From: Aralia elata
Lineage: Eukaryota > Streptophyta > Magnoliopsida > Apiales > Araliaceae
Length of the DNA: 64,000 nt
Direction of reading: 5' to 3'
Assembly: GCA_034770075.1 (NCBI GenBank)
Contig: CM068388.1
Location: 71,246,692 to 71,310,691 of the forward strand
The notes below the pieces were generated by a model that had not been told where the DNA came from, did no database searches, and was given only the letters and a program-made list of their open reading frames with translations. How positions within the stretch are numbered: the first letter of the stretch is position 1; each line of letters starts with the position of its first letter. Shown here piece by piece: positions 11,204 to 21,001 of the stretch. Position numbers and translations under genes: made by a program.

Positions 11204-12742
11204 TTACATCATCGTCAGACAACAAGATTGTCTCGGCGATTTACTACCATAGAACACCACCTTCGACTTACCCGGAGTCTGCAGGTGTATGCACTTTTTC
11301 TTACAGTCAATAACCGCCCCGTGGCTCGCTAACCAATCCATCCCAAGGATTACATCGAATTCTCCAAGACGAATCGGCAACAAGTCCACGTTAAGCTTAA
11401 ACCCTCTCACATCAGCACAACAATTTTTATAAATGTAGTTTACGGGGATAATCTCTTTGTTCGCTACTTCTATATTCATCGGGGGTTCTAACAGTTCACT
11501 AGGAAAATTAAATCTTTGAGCAAATTCATCAGAAACAAAAGAACATGAAGCTCCCGAATCAAATAGCACATAGGCATCTATGTTGTTGATTGGAATAATA
11601 CCTGACACCACCTCTCTGGATGCCACAGCATCTTGTACTGTCATGTTGAAGGTCCTTGCTGTTGGCTTATTTGGCTGGGCTAGTCCTCCACTGATTGCCC
11701 TCAAGTTGTTGCCCCTATTGCCGTTTCCGCCATCCATGTTTCTCTTCCGGGGACATTCCTTGCTCCGATGTCCTATCTCTCCACAATTGAAGCAACCCCC
11801 TTTCTTCGCCTTAGGACAATTGGGCGAGATATGCCCTTTTTGTCCACAGGTATAACAAACCATCTTTCCCTTCATGCACTCTCCCGAGTGACCCTTTTCG
11901 CACTTCCCACATACCGGCCTTTTCTGTTGCGTGCTCCCTTGCTGCATTTCAGAATTGCTACCCCCACTGCTCCATTGACGCTTCCTGCTGTTGCTGTCAC
12001 CACTGCTAACATTCACATTTCCTCCTTCTACCTTCTTCTTGTTCCTTTTCCGATTATATTTAGAAACCGCTTCACTCCCACCTTCAGCAATGAGAGCTTT
12101 CTCCAACAAGGTTGAGAACGATGTAATTTGCAAAACCGCTACCTTGCTGTAGATCCATGGCTTTAATCCATTCTCAAATCTCCTGGCCTTCCTCACCTCC
12201 GTGTCCACCTGATGTGGGGCGAATCTAGCCAATTCATTGAATTTTGCAGCGTACTCCGATACTGACAAATTTTCTTGTTTCAATTCTAGAAACTTGATCT
12301 CCATTTTCGCCTGCGTACTCTCAGGAAAGTAATTCTCGAAAAACAACGTCTTGAAAGCTTCCCACGCCACGACTCCAGTTCCAGCTTTGTTCTGATTGGC
12401 TTCCCACCAGAAGTTAGCCTCACCTTTCATTAAGTAAGTAGCAAAAACTGTTTTCTGCTCCTCAGCGACTCTAGCGATGACAAAGGCCTTTTCAATCTCC
12501 TTTATCCATGACTGGGCCTCTATCGGGTTCGTTGTTTCTCTAAACTCTGGAGGCCCTACTGCCTTAAAGTCCTTAAAATTGGCTAAGTGGTTGCCTGCCT
12601 GATTTCCTGTAGTAGTGGTTTGATTCCGCAAGGCTTCTGCCATCATGTTCACAAAATCTTGCATTGGGTTTGGTGGAGTTCCCTCTACATTGTTAACTGA
12701 TTCTTCAATCCCTTGGTTTTGTAGGATTCGTCTGGGCGGCAT
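11204..12742 (-). CDS. Element A gag-protease polyprotein (512 aa)
   Basis: The ATG at 12742 opens the first long frame of the element and matches the usual chromoviral gag start (MPPRR). The retrotransposon gag domain spans roughly residues 60-220 (SWIKEIEKAF, ATYLMKGEANFWW, SEYAAKFNELARF). A Lys/Arg- and Ser-rich segment follows, then two CCHC knuckles (CYTCGQKGHISPNCP near residue 300 and CFNCGEIGHRSKECP near 320), which bind RNA. An aspartic protease follows, with active site FDSGASCSF near residue 395 and ILGMDWL near 470. The frame ends early by a TAA, where related elements read on into reverse transcriptase. Gag and protease themselves look intact. Confidence 0.88.
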   Translation of the reverse strand: MPPRRILQNQGIEESVNNVEGTPPNPMQDFVNMMAEALRNQTTTTGNQAGNHLANFKDFKAVGPPEFRETTNPIEAQSWIKEIEKAFVIARVAEEQKTVFATYLMKGEANFWWEANQNKAGTGVVAWEAFKTLFFENYFPESTQAKMEIKFLELKQENLSVSEYAAKFNELARFAPHQVDTEVRKARRFENGLKPWIYSKVAVLQITSFSTLLEKALIAEGGSEAVSKYNRKRNKKKVEGGNVNVSSGDSNSRKRQWSSGGSNSEMQQGSTQQKRPVCGKCEKGHSGECMKGKMVCYTCGQKGHISPNCPKAKKGGCFNCGEIGHRSKECPRKRNMDGGNGNRGNNLRAISGGLAQPNKPTARTFNMTVQDAVASREVVSGIIPINNIDAYVLFDSGASCSFVSDEFAQRFNFPSELLEPPMNIEVANKEIIPVNYIYKNCCADVRGFKLNVDLLPIRLGEFDVILGMDWLASHGAVIDCKKKCIHLQTPGKSKVVFYGSKSPRQSCCLTMM

Positions 12743-13255
12743 TATCTGTTTAAGAAAACCCTAACACGTTACTCGGCTTCCTTAAAACATAAATATTCAG
12801 CATGTAATAATCACATGACTTTTGTGTGGGAGTTTCAGATTACCCAACCTTGGAAATTCTACTTTTACCCGATTAATGATTTAAGTTGCTAAAATACCGA
12901 TTCAGTTTTACTGAATTAACATAACCATTGAATTGACGGTTTACCAGGTAAAATTCTCAAACACATACCATAATAATGCATTTATATTCATATACCGACT
13001 TTAGCGTCTTACACGTTTATCACAGGCATATTGTCATGATTGCTACCATCCCATTTAATATAACAAAAGGTGGGATTTACTTAAACCATTCTTTCCTACC
13101 TACATAATTGGGAAGTACATCCTACATACGAACTACCTCGCATCTTGCTGAGGTGAATACAAACTCTAGTAAATCAAATGGTAGTACCAATAACACTGCT
13201 CAAGGCATAACCACCTACTTCTACTATCCTCTAAGGGACACAAGGTGAATACAAC
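12743..13255 (-). other. Untranslated stretch between coiled-coil frame and gag of element A
   Basis: I see no coding frame here. The stretch is moderately AT-rich and forms the gap between the upstream small frame and gag on the minus strand. Confidence 0.5.
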
Positions 13256-13618
13256 TCAACGCTTGCTCTTGCTACTAGAGGGCAGATCCATCCATCTGGC
13301 GTCGAACTGCATCCAGACAATGTCTAAGGCTCGCTCCAATTCCACTATCTTCGCATCCTTAGCCTTTACCTCATCCTTCAATTGTCCTAACTGCAGCTCC
13401 CTTAGCAGCAGCTTCCCTCGCAACTCAGCTAACTCAGCCTGGGCCTGGTAAGCAGCATCCTTGTACTGCTGTTCAGAAATCTGGTGGATGTGGTTCTGCG
13501 CCTCTAATTGTTTAGTCCTAACCTCTAGCTCGGCGTTCCTCGCCAGCAAATCTCCTATCACATCAGGCTCTATGGGCTCCTGATTCACTGGACAGCTATC
13601 CTGACTCTCGTCCGACAT
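13256..13618 (-). CDS. Extra small frame upstream of gag in element A (120 aa, coiled coil)
   Basis: The ATG at 13618 opens a 120-codon frame inside the leader, between primer site and gag. The first 25 residues are acidic; residues of about 25-105 are a long helix rich in Ala, Glu, Leu, Gln and Lys with heptad-like spacing (NAELEVRTKQLEAQN; LRGKLLLRELQLGQLKDEV; KIVELERAL), so a coiled coil is predicted by eye. The tail is basic (SSSKSKR). I recognise no enzyme motif. Extra frames are known in some plant Ty3/gypsy lineages, but this one's role is unknown. The codon-like composition and the absence of stops in a young element argue that it is real. Confidence 0.6.
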   Translation of the reverse strand: MSDESQDSCPVNQEPIEPDVIGDLLARNAELEVRTKQLEAQNHIHQISEQQYKDAAYQAQAELAELRGKLLLRELQLGQLKDEVKAKDAKIVELERALDIVWMQFDARWMDLPSSSKSKR

Positions 13619-13813
13619 CCTACAAACACCACAAATAAATCAACATCAGTACCACAATAAAATATATTCATTGATGAAATGAAATGAAATGATATTTTAT
13701 TCGGTACAACTAGAACTCTATGAATCTCCTCGACCCATCACCTACATACTCTATATGAGTTTTCTACTAAGGTTATAACCTAGGTGTTTCATTCCTAACG
13801 TTTATAACCTATA

Positions 13814-13825
13814 GCTCTGATACCA
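13814..13825 (-). other. Primer binding site of element A (tRNA-Met)
   Basis: The minus strand reads TGGTATCAGAGC a few bases inside the 5' LTR, complementary to the 3' end of initiator tRNA-Met, the usual primer for chromoviruses. It fixes the LTR boundary at 13829. Confidence 0.85.
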
Positions 13826-13828
13826 ACC

Positions 13829-15723
13829 TGTGACACCCCCAAATCTGGGTTTCCTAACCTCGAATTCGGTGCTCACGATGCTCAACGACAAACACACTTT
13901 CTAACTAAATGCGGAATAATAAACATACATTGTTTATTGAAATAATAATAGAGTCTTACAATCTTGGTCCCAAGGTTCTTTAACCTTAACATAAAACGTA
14001 CCCTTAATACAATAAAAGGTTCACTTAATCAAACAACATTCAAGAATAATTAGTACATAGGCACTAACGGGCATCTATTCTTGCACCTTCCCTTTTCTTT
14101 TGTCTCCTCTAGACGTTTCTGCCTTAGCTGAAATAAAGATCATGATATAGCAAGGGTAAGCAACTAATTTGCTTAGCAAATATATACACAAAGAGATATA
14201 TCATGATAGAAGGAAGTTTCGCTTTCAATGTTCAACAACAGTATAAGAGTGTGAAGGAACATGAATTAGTAAACAACAGTTGAATATCCGAATGATTGAA
14301 TGACAATTACTGAGTGGTTTGAAATAACCAAGGACGTTTTCCAAGGTTCTCAGCATTTAAACTGGACCTCTTAAAAGTTTTGGTAATCGAGGGGATCAGC
14401 CTCTCATACCCCGTGATTTATGCATAAACACTTAATATCCAGCATTGATATCATGCCTTAAACAAGTTTATCCTTTTCTCAGCCAAGAGTTCTTACCATA
14501 GCAATTTAATAAGAACAACTTTTAAAATACCATTGTCTTAACCAATTTAGACATGCTGGATCTAGCTGATACAAATAGCATAGATCTATCTCATAAACAA
14601 TTCATGCTTGAAGGAACTTTAATTAAATTTACAGTTCAATCATAATAGGATAAGAATTCAATTGCACGAGGTGCGAATCTCAATAATCAGTATAGATGTG
14701 AATAATCGACAATAATTATTCACTAATCATGCTTCGAAAATAATAACTCGAGTTTGAGTTAGGGAACTTGCAATAATGTAAGAAGTTTAGGGTTAGGAAC
14801 TTGCCTGTTTGCTCAGCTACAAATAATTCTAGCTTTAACTATTTGGCTTTGAAGAACCTAACATAGATAATGTCGGTCTATCAATTAGTACTGCGTAGTT
14901 GTACGCCGATATGCTTACTTATGCTATTTATTTAACAATTAAGAAATTCACATAGCACACAGTAAATAAACTATAGCAAATTTTATAAGGCACTTAATGG
15001 ACTTTTAGGTTGATGGTTTAAATAAATCAACCATGTATCCCTTAAGTAAAAAAAACACTTATTAATCCCTTAAACAATTAATTATAATTGTTTAATTAAT
15101 TAACATTACTTTTTCTTAATTAATATTCATTTATTAAACCCTTAAATAATTAATTATAATTGTTTAATTAATGAGTTATTTAAACTCTCTCTCTCTCTAT
15201 TTTATTAACTCTATCTTCATTTAATAGTTATTAATTAATTATCTTCAGTTATTAATAATAGTAATTAATAACTAATTATATTCACTTATTATTCAATTAT
15301 TAATTAAATAATAATCGAATTATAAATTTTAATTGACTTTAATTATTATTTAAGATTAAATAATAATTAATTAGGTTTGTTTATTATTTAAAATAAATAA
15401 TTAATTAGTGAGTAAAAATTATCTTTAGTTATTATTTAATAATAACTAATTAGGATTAGTTAATCAAATAATCATTAATTAATTACCTTTAGTTATTATT
15501 TAATAATAAATAATAACTAATTAAGTTTATTTATTACTTAATCGAATAATAAATAATTAATTTACAATTCTTAATTATCCTTAATCATTGTTTAAAAATA
15601 AATAAAAAATAATTAATTTATTATATATGGAAAAATAAAAAAATAAAAAAATAAAATATCATATTAAATTTTATAAGGCTTTTATTTGATTACTTTAACT
15701 CATACTTAATTATTATTCAATAC
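13829..15723 (-). repeat. 5' LTR of element A, truncated (~1.9 of 4.06 kb)
   Basis: It aligns base for base with 4118-6011 of the other LTR, with about 15 substitutions and a few one- or two-base indels. The match stops abruptly after CAATAC. In coding orientation the missing half is U3 with the promoter. Beyond the break the sequence turns back on itself. Confidence 0.88.
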
Positions 15724-16236
15724 GAGTATGAGTTAAAGTAATCAAATAAAAGCCTTATAAAATTTAATATGATATTTTATTTTTTTATTTTTTTATTTTT
15801 CCATATATAATAAATTAATTATTTTTTATTTATTTTTAAACAATGATTAAGGATAATTAAGAATTGTAAATTAATTATTTATTATTCGATTAAGTAATAA
15901 ATAAACTTAATTAGTTATTATTTATTATTAAATAATAACTAAAGATAATTCATTAATGATTATTTTATTAACTAATCCTAATTAGTTATTATTAAATAAT
16001 AACTAAAGATAATCTTTACTCACTAATTAATTATTTATTTTAAATAATAAACAAACCTAATTAATTATTATTTAATCTTAAATAATAATTAAAGACAATT
16101 AAAATTTATAATTTGATTATTATTTAATTAATAATTGAATAATAAGTGAATATAATTAGTTATTAATTACTATTATTAATAACTGAAGATAATTAATTAA
16201 TTACTATTAAATGAAGATAGAGTTAATAATGAATCC
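15724..16236 (+). repeat. Inverted partial copy of the element A LTR (fold-back)
   Basis: From about 15725 the sequence is the reverse complement of the LTR segment that precedes it, out to about 16230 (matching 5488-5998 of the 3' LTR). The turn leaves a loop of only about 18 bases between arms of roughly 0.5 kb. In places, such as TAGTAATTAATTAATTA, the inverted arm agrees with the 3' LTR rather than with the neighbouring 5' LTR, so it is not a simple copy of its neighbour. It ends just before the next LTR. Confidence 0.75.
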
Positions 16237-16880
16237 TGTGATGCCCCCAAATTTTCTACACTTCCCTGTAGCAGATCTTGTACTCACGTGAAACTATACA
16301 ACTATAAATATTCAATAAAATATGACTTATATCTATCCAAGTTTCACAGTATCCCATAACATATGATAATTCCTGCCAGAACGTTATCTGTGTTTGGATA
16401 CCCTCACTTGGATGTATAGATTCATATCTCATGAATACTTCTTTCATATCGATATTCCCTATCTATCTGACATTCACAGTATTAATGATAAGATTGTTCT
16501 TGGAACTGAGGGGCGCATTCCGGTAAAGGTGGCACCTTACCAGCGCTCATTAAGTGTAACCTCAGTGCTTACAGAACTCCCAATATCATTTAAATACCCT
16601 CATTCAGATGTATAGTTCGTAAAGATACTGTATTTTCTTAGTACAACTATGCTAAAGAAAGTAAAGATCAGAGTATAACGCATTCGATGTAATAAAGGAT
16701 GATAATATATTACATATCATTAAGTTCGGTTACATCGTTCTCAGTACTAAGTTATTACAACAAAGCCTTATAAAAGACTTGAATTATTCAAAAACAGTAA
16801 ATAAAACTAGTAAACATGTCCTTTTCCTTTGTCTGTCCCAGAAGTGTCGGGGTTATCATTTAAAACTGCAAAAGAAGATA

Positions 16881-18955
16881 TGTCGACGCCGGTTATTTCG
16901 TCTTTTCCGATTTTAGCCTTTTGATTAGATGATTTTGGGGAAAGGTCGGCATTGATGTCGACGGGGTTTTGAAAGATCGTTTTTATGATGAGCCAATTAA
17001 CCAGAGTCGTCAGTTGGTATATTTTGAAATGGATGTACCAACTCATCTGAGTTTTCGTTTTTTATGAATCGCTGGCTCATATGTGACTTCGAATTAATTG
17101 GTCTGCAAACCGAAATTCATAGAGTTCGGGGGCTTGCTTAAGCGAGGGGAAGGTGTTAGGCACCCCCCGACTTCCGTGAAACACGATTACCGCAATCTTG
17201 ATACTTTCCTATCCTTTGATTCATAAAATGTGTATACGTGCGTGTGTGTGTGTGCTTATGTGAATGTTGTGGTGAGTTCTTTCATGAGAGATGAAACATT
17301 TGGCCTTTTATTGAGAAATCGTGTTTTATTTTGGGAATGTTTTAGAACGTCGTTTCCGTTAGTACGAGAGAGCTCCTTTATTCATGAGAAAGGTTTGATT
17401 TTACTTGTCAAAAACTATGAGATCTTTATTAGGCGTCGTTTTGACAAAACGTGAATTTTCTTAAACCTTAACCAAAATAGGAATCGAGATTTATACGTTG
17501 CTTTCATAAATGATGGGCAATTTCTAGGATCTCTTTCGCCCTATGTATCAAGGTTTAGTAAAACGTTTATTTCTTTTTTATAAAACCATTTTTCGTGATA
17601 TTTGAAAACAACTTCTCTTTAGCTTTCTCGTAAAATAGGAATCGACTTTCATTAGCATTTCCAATTTCTTACCCTCGTGATGCTAATATCCTATTTTGAT
17701 TGATTTTAGAAAAATCTTTATTGTTTTGGCTTTGAAATCCTTTGTTTGGTGTTACAAATCAAAATGCGTAGGGGGCTATTCACGGGCATGTAAGCCATCA
17801 AAATATCCCCGAACGCCAACAATCACATATTCCACTACTACGGGGCCTTAAACTCGATTCTCGCCTTGGCGTCGTTTTAAGGCCCGACGATTACATGTTA
17901 CAAATACGAGCATCTTGAATCTATTACATACATCAAAACGTCCATCATTGGATTTGGACCACGGGGTCGCATTCCTAGGCTCACACCCGATATTGCTACA
18001 TGCCCACAAAATGAATACTACAAAACTAACCAACACGGATTTGTCTAATTACACCATGATATCCGAAAATGATGATCTAAATAATTTACACCCAATACAT
18101 CACCATAAACAAGCTAGAAATTTCACCAATTGGATATCCTCGGGTTATTAGGAAGAAATTTTTTTTGTTCCAATGGAACCCTCACTAATAATCCCTAATC
18201 CATGATTGTTCAACAAGATACATGAAAATTACATTTAATTTAACCAAACAATATGATATAAATTGCTAGAACAAAGGGAATTTTCACCTTGCAAATGATC
18301 TCAAATGGATGTGAACTTGTGTATTTGAATAGGATAAGGAGTATATTTGATACAATCAAAATCAAAAGAATATAAATCCTCTCTTTTTTCTCTCTTTCTC
18401 TCCTATTTTGTTGCAAATTTATGGTATTTTCCCCTCAATTTCCGAGCTTTGATGCTGCTGATTTCTCTCTTCCTCCAAATCTGCCGAATTCTCTGTATGC
18501 TGAAGCGGAAATGAGCTAAAATAGGCTGGCCAAAGCCAGTCGCAGATTGATCTGCGGCTGGTTGGCCGCCTGCCTTCCACTCACCTGGTTTCGAGTTCCG
18601 TGTTTCGAGTTCCGTGTTTTCAAAATGCGCACTATTTGGCCGCAGATCAATCCGCGGCTGGACGGTTTGACTTTCTCAATTTTTGTGCCACACCTCGATT
18701 TTCGTGCCGTAACGTTGGTTTTCGCTGACAGGCTTGTATTCTGCAGTCCGGGAATTTCCGGGAGACGTGCCACCTTATTCGGGAATGCCCGTTTCGGACG
18801 GCCTTGTTGTCACGTCAGCTTTGGTCGCCAATCATTGCGGTGGTGTTGGACGTTCGCACTTGTGCCCACTCCTTCGCTCCCGCAAGCCGGTTCAATTGAC
18901 GATTTTTCCCTCCTGTCACGGTTAGTATAGGGAACGCAAAATTTGGGTGTCTACA
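16881..18955 (-). mobile_element. Solo LTR B-prime (Tat-lineage family B), TSD AGATA
   Basis: It is the reverse complement of the LTR of the Tat-type element at 30199: it starts TGTCGACGCCGG and ends AAATTTGGGTGTCTACA. AGATA precedes it (16876-16880) and follows it (18956-18960), the 5-bp duplication expected of integrase. No internal region is present, so it arose by LTR-LTR recombination. It sits inside LTR C. It is more diverged from the two LTRs of element B than those are from each other. Confidence 0.87.
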
Positions 18956-20063
18956 AGATATATGCAAGAATGAGCTACAAATGCTCAGCAAGTTCATTTG
19001 AAAATGTAAACACAATGTGTTTGATTTAAAAGATGTCAATAATGTATAACTGAGGGTTCTGTACATGAACCATATATTTCAATTAGTTCTGTCAGTCTTC
19101 AATGACTTAGAACCGTTTGATTTCGGATATCTGGTAGGGGATCAGCCTAACCAATATCCTAGGAGTATGCATATCATCCTACAATTTTGTGTCGATATAT
19201 AATCAACATTTACCGGCACCTTATATCAAGGTGTTTCAGTTCACCTTACATCAAGGTGTTCCATTTCTCAGTATAAGGTGTCGTACCAAAATAATTTGGT
19301 TTGACACAACAATTTACGCTCGAATAAACAATATATGAATAATGATTCATTTCTTAAGTTATGCTGAACAAAAAACAATAACTTCACAATAATTGATAGA
19401 AAGATGTAATAGACTTGCTTAAATGTAACAAGGTTAGAAGACTTGTCTCGTATATCTTTTACAGTTAATATAACGGTTTAAACGTTTGTCGTAAATCCTA
19501 CACGATTATAAGTTTATGTAGACAAATAAGCGTTTAACGATTAAATCGTTTAAGTTTTATTTTGGATATCATAACGGCATATAAATAAGACTTCTTTTAC
19601 AATATATGAAATAATTTTAGCATTATAACTACTTACAGAATGAATATTTTTCAATTATATTTAAAATCAATTGAGAATTATAACTGATTATAAAATGAAT
19701 ATTCGGCTATTAGATTTGAGAAAATTTTAGCATTATAACTGCTTATAAAAGTATATTTTTACTAAATATATATAAAGAAAAATGAAAATAATAACCACTA
19801 GAGTAATACCTCTTGTAGTTGCTAGCTTTACTTCCAATCGCGTAGCGCTTCGATGCTTAGAAAGTAATTTTTATCTCACAATATCTCTCAAAATATAAAT
19901 ATAGAGTGTTTTTGCTCTTGAACTGCTCTTGAAAAATAGTAAGGAATGAATGAACTGAGCTTGATATTTATAGAAAAACTAAGTTTCACTAATTGCACGT
20001 TAGGGGCTCGGCTTATTACACTTTGGTACCTAGGTTAATTATATTTTAGTACCTAACGTGTGC

Positions 20064-20251
20064 CAGGCGTAAGCACGACAAAGCAGCTTGTCAGCGTAAG
20101 CACGACAAAGCGTAAGCACGACAAAGTACTATATCAGTTTAAGCACGACACAACAACTTACTAAAAATAATTTGTCAGGATGCTTTTTGGTGAAATCGTG
20201 GAAAGCACGACAAATCATTTTGTCAATGTAAGCACGACTAAGCAGCTTGAC
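20064..20251. repeat. Short dispersed repeats in LTR C (GTAAGCACGACAAAG)
   Basis: The 15-base word GTAAGCACGACAAAG occurs in full or near-full form about six times in 190 bp, partly tandem (20083-20126), with variants TTAAGCACGACACAA and GTAAGCACGACTAAG. It lies in the leader or U3-R part of the LTR in coding orientation. Role unknown; repeats of this kind often bind proteins in LTR promoters. Confidence 0.6.
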
Positions 20252-21001
20252 CAAATTTTTTTTTATTTGACCAGATTTATCATTTACATGATATAATCAC
20301 AAAACACCTGCTTCAAAATATCATTTCAATCTTTATTAAACACATATGTTACAAACTTCAAATCTCATTAGGGTTTAAGGTTTTAAACTTTTCGATATCT
20401 AGTTTTACGTTATACGTTCTAATTCTAAACGTATACGATAATGTTTTCGAATCGTATTAAGTTTTCAAAGATTACCTGAACAGCCGTTCATCAGAATATA
20501 TCATCACATAAACACATAATTTACATATACAAATGTTATTAAGGTTCGAAATATTACAAATCCTATTATTCATGCTTGCATGATCAGAACGTAACTCACA
20601 CAAAGATTGATGATATTAGTTTTCAAACTCTAAGTTTTCTTTGAAAGTTACACTAAGTCAACTAAAGCAACCTAGTACATGCAAAGTATCTCGAAATCAT
20701 AACTCACATACATTTGAACACATATCTAAGCCACATATACATACTTAAATGGTCAGAACTTAAAAGACACACGTTTTGTCAAGTTTACTTCAAAGTTCTA
20801 GGTTTTCTTTAGAAAAGACATACTAGAACAACGTACGCAACTCATGGTATTCACAGGGACACTAGGTAATCATGGCAAACCTAATTTTATGCATGAATCG
20901 GCTGATCTAACATGCTCAAAATAGCAGAACTCAGGAAACTGAAACTGATAGCCAGCGCGGCCGCGCTGGTTTTAGCCTTAGGAGTGGCGCGGCCGCGCCG
21001 C

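Larger units (their letters stand above)
4118..15723 (-). mobile_element. Element A: Ty3/gypsy chromovirus, Tekay (Del) type, minus strand
   Basis: The layout on the minus strand is: truncated 5' LTR (13829-15723), tRNA-Met primer site, a small coiled-coil frame, gag-protease, reverse transcriptase, RNase H, integrase, chromodomain, polypurine tract and a complete 3' LTR (4118-8177). A chromodomain at the integrase C-terminus, the long LTR and the zinc-knuckle gag fit the Tekay clade. The two LTRs differ at only about 15 positions over the 1.9 kb they share, so the insertion is young. The flank at 4113-4117 has no partner at the other end because that end is lost. Confidence 0.9.

Noticed and set aside
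18516..18930. Overlapping frames on both strands (85 and 127 codons).
   Set aside because: They cover the GC-rich part of solo LTR B-prime; the same LTR elsewhere does not keep them open.
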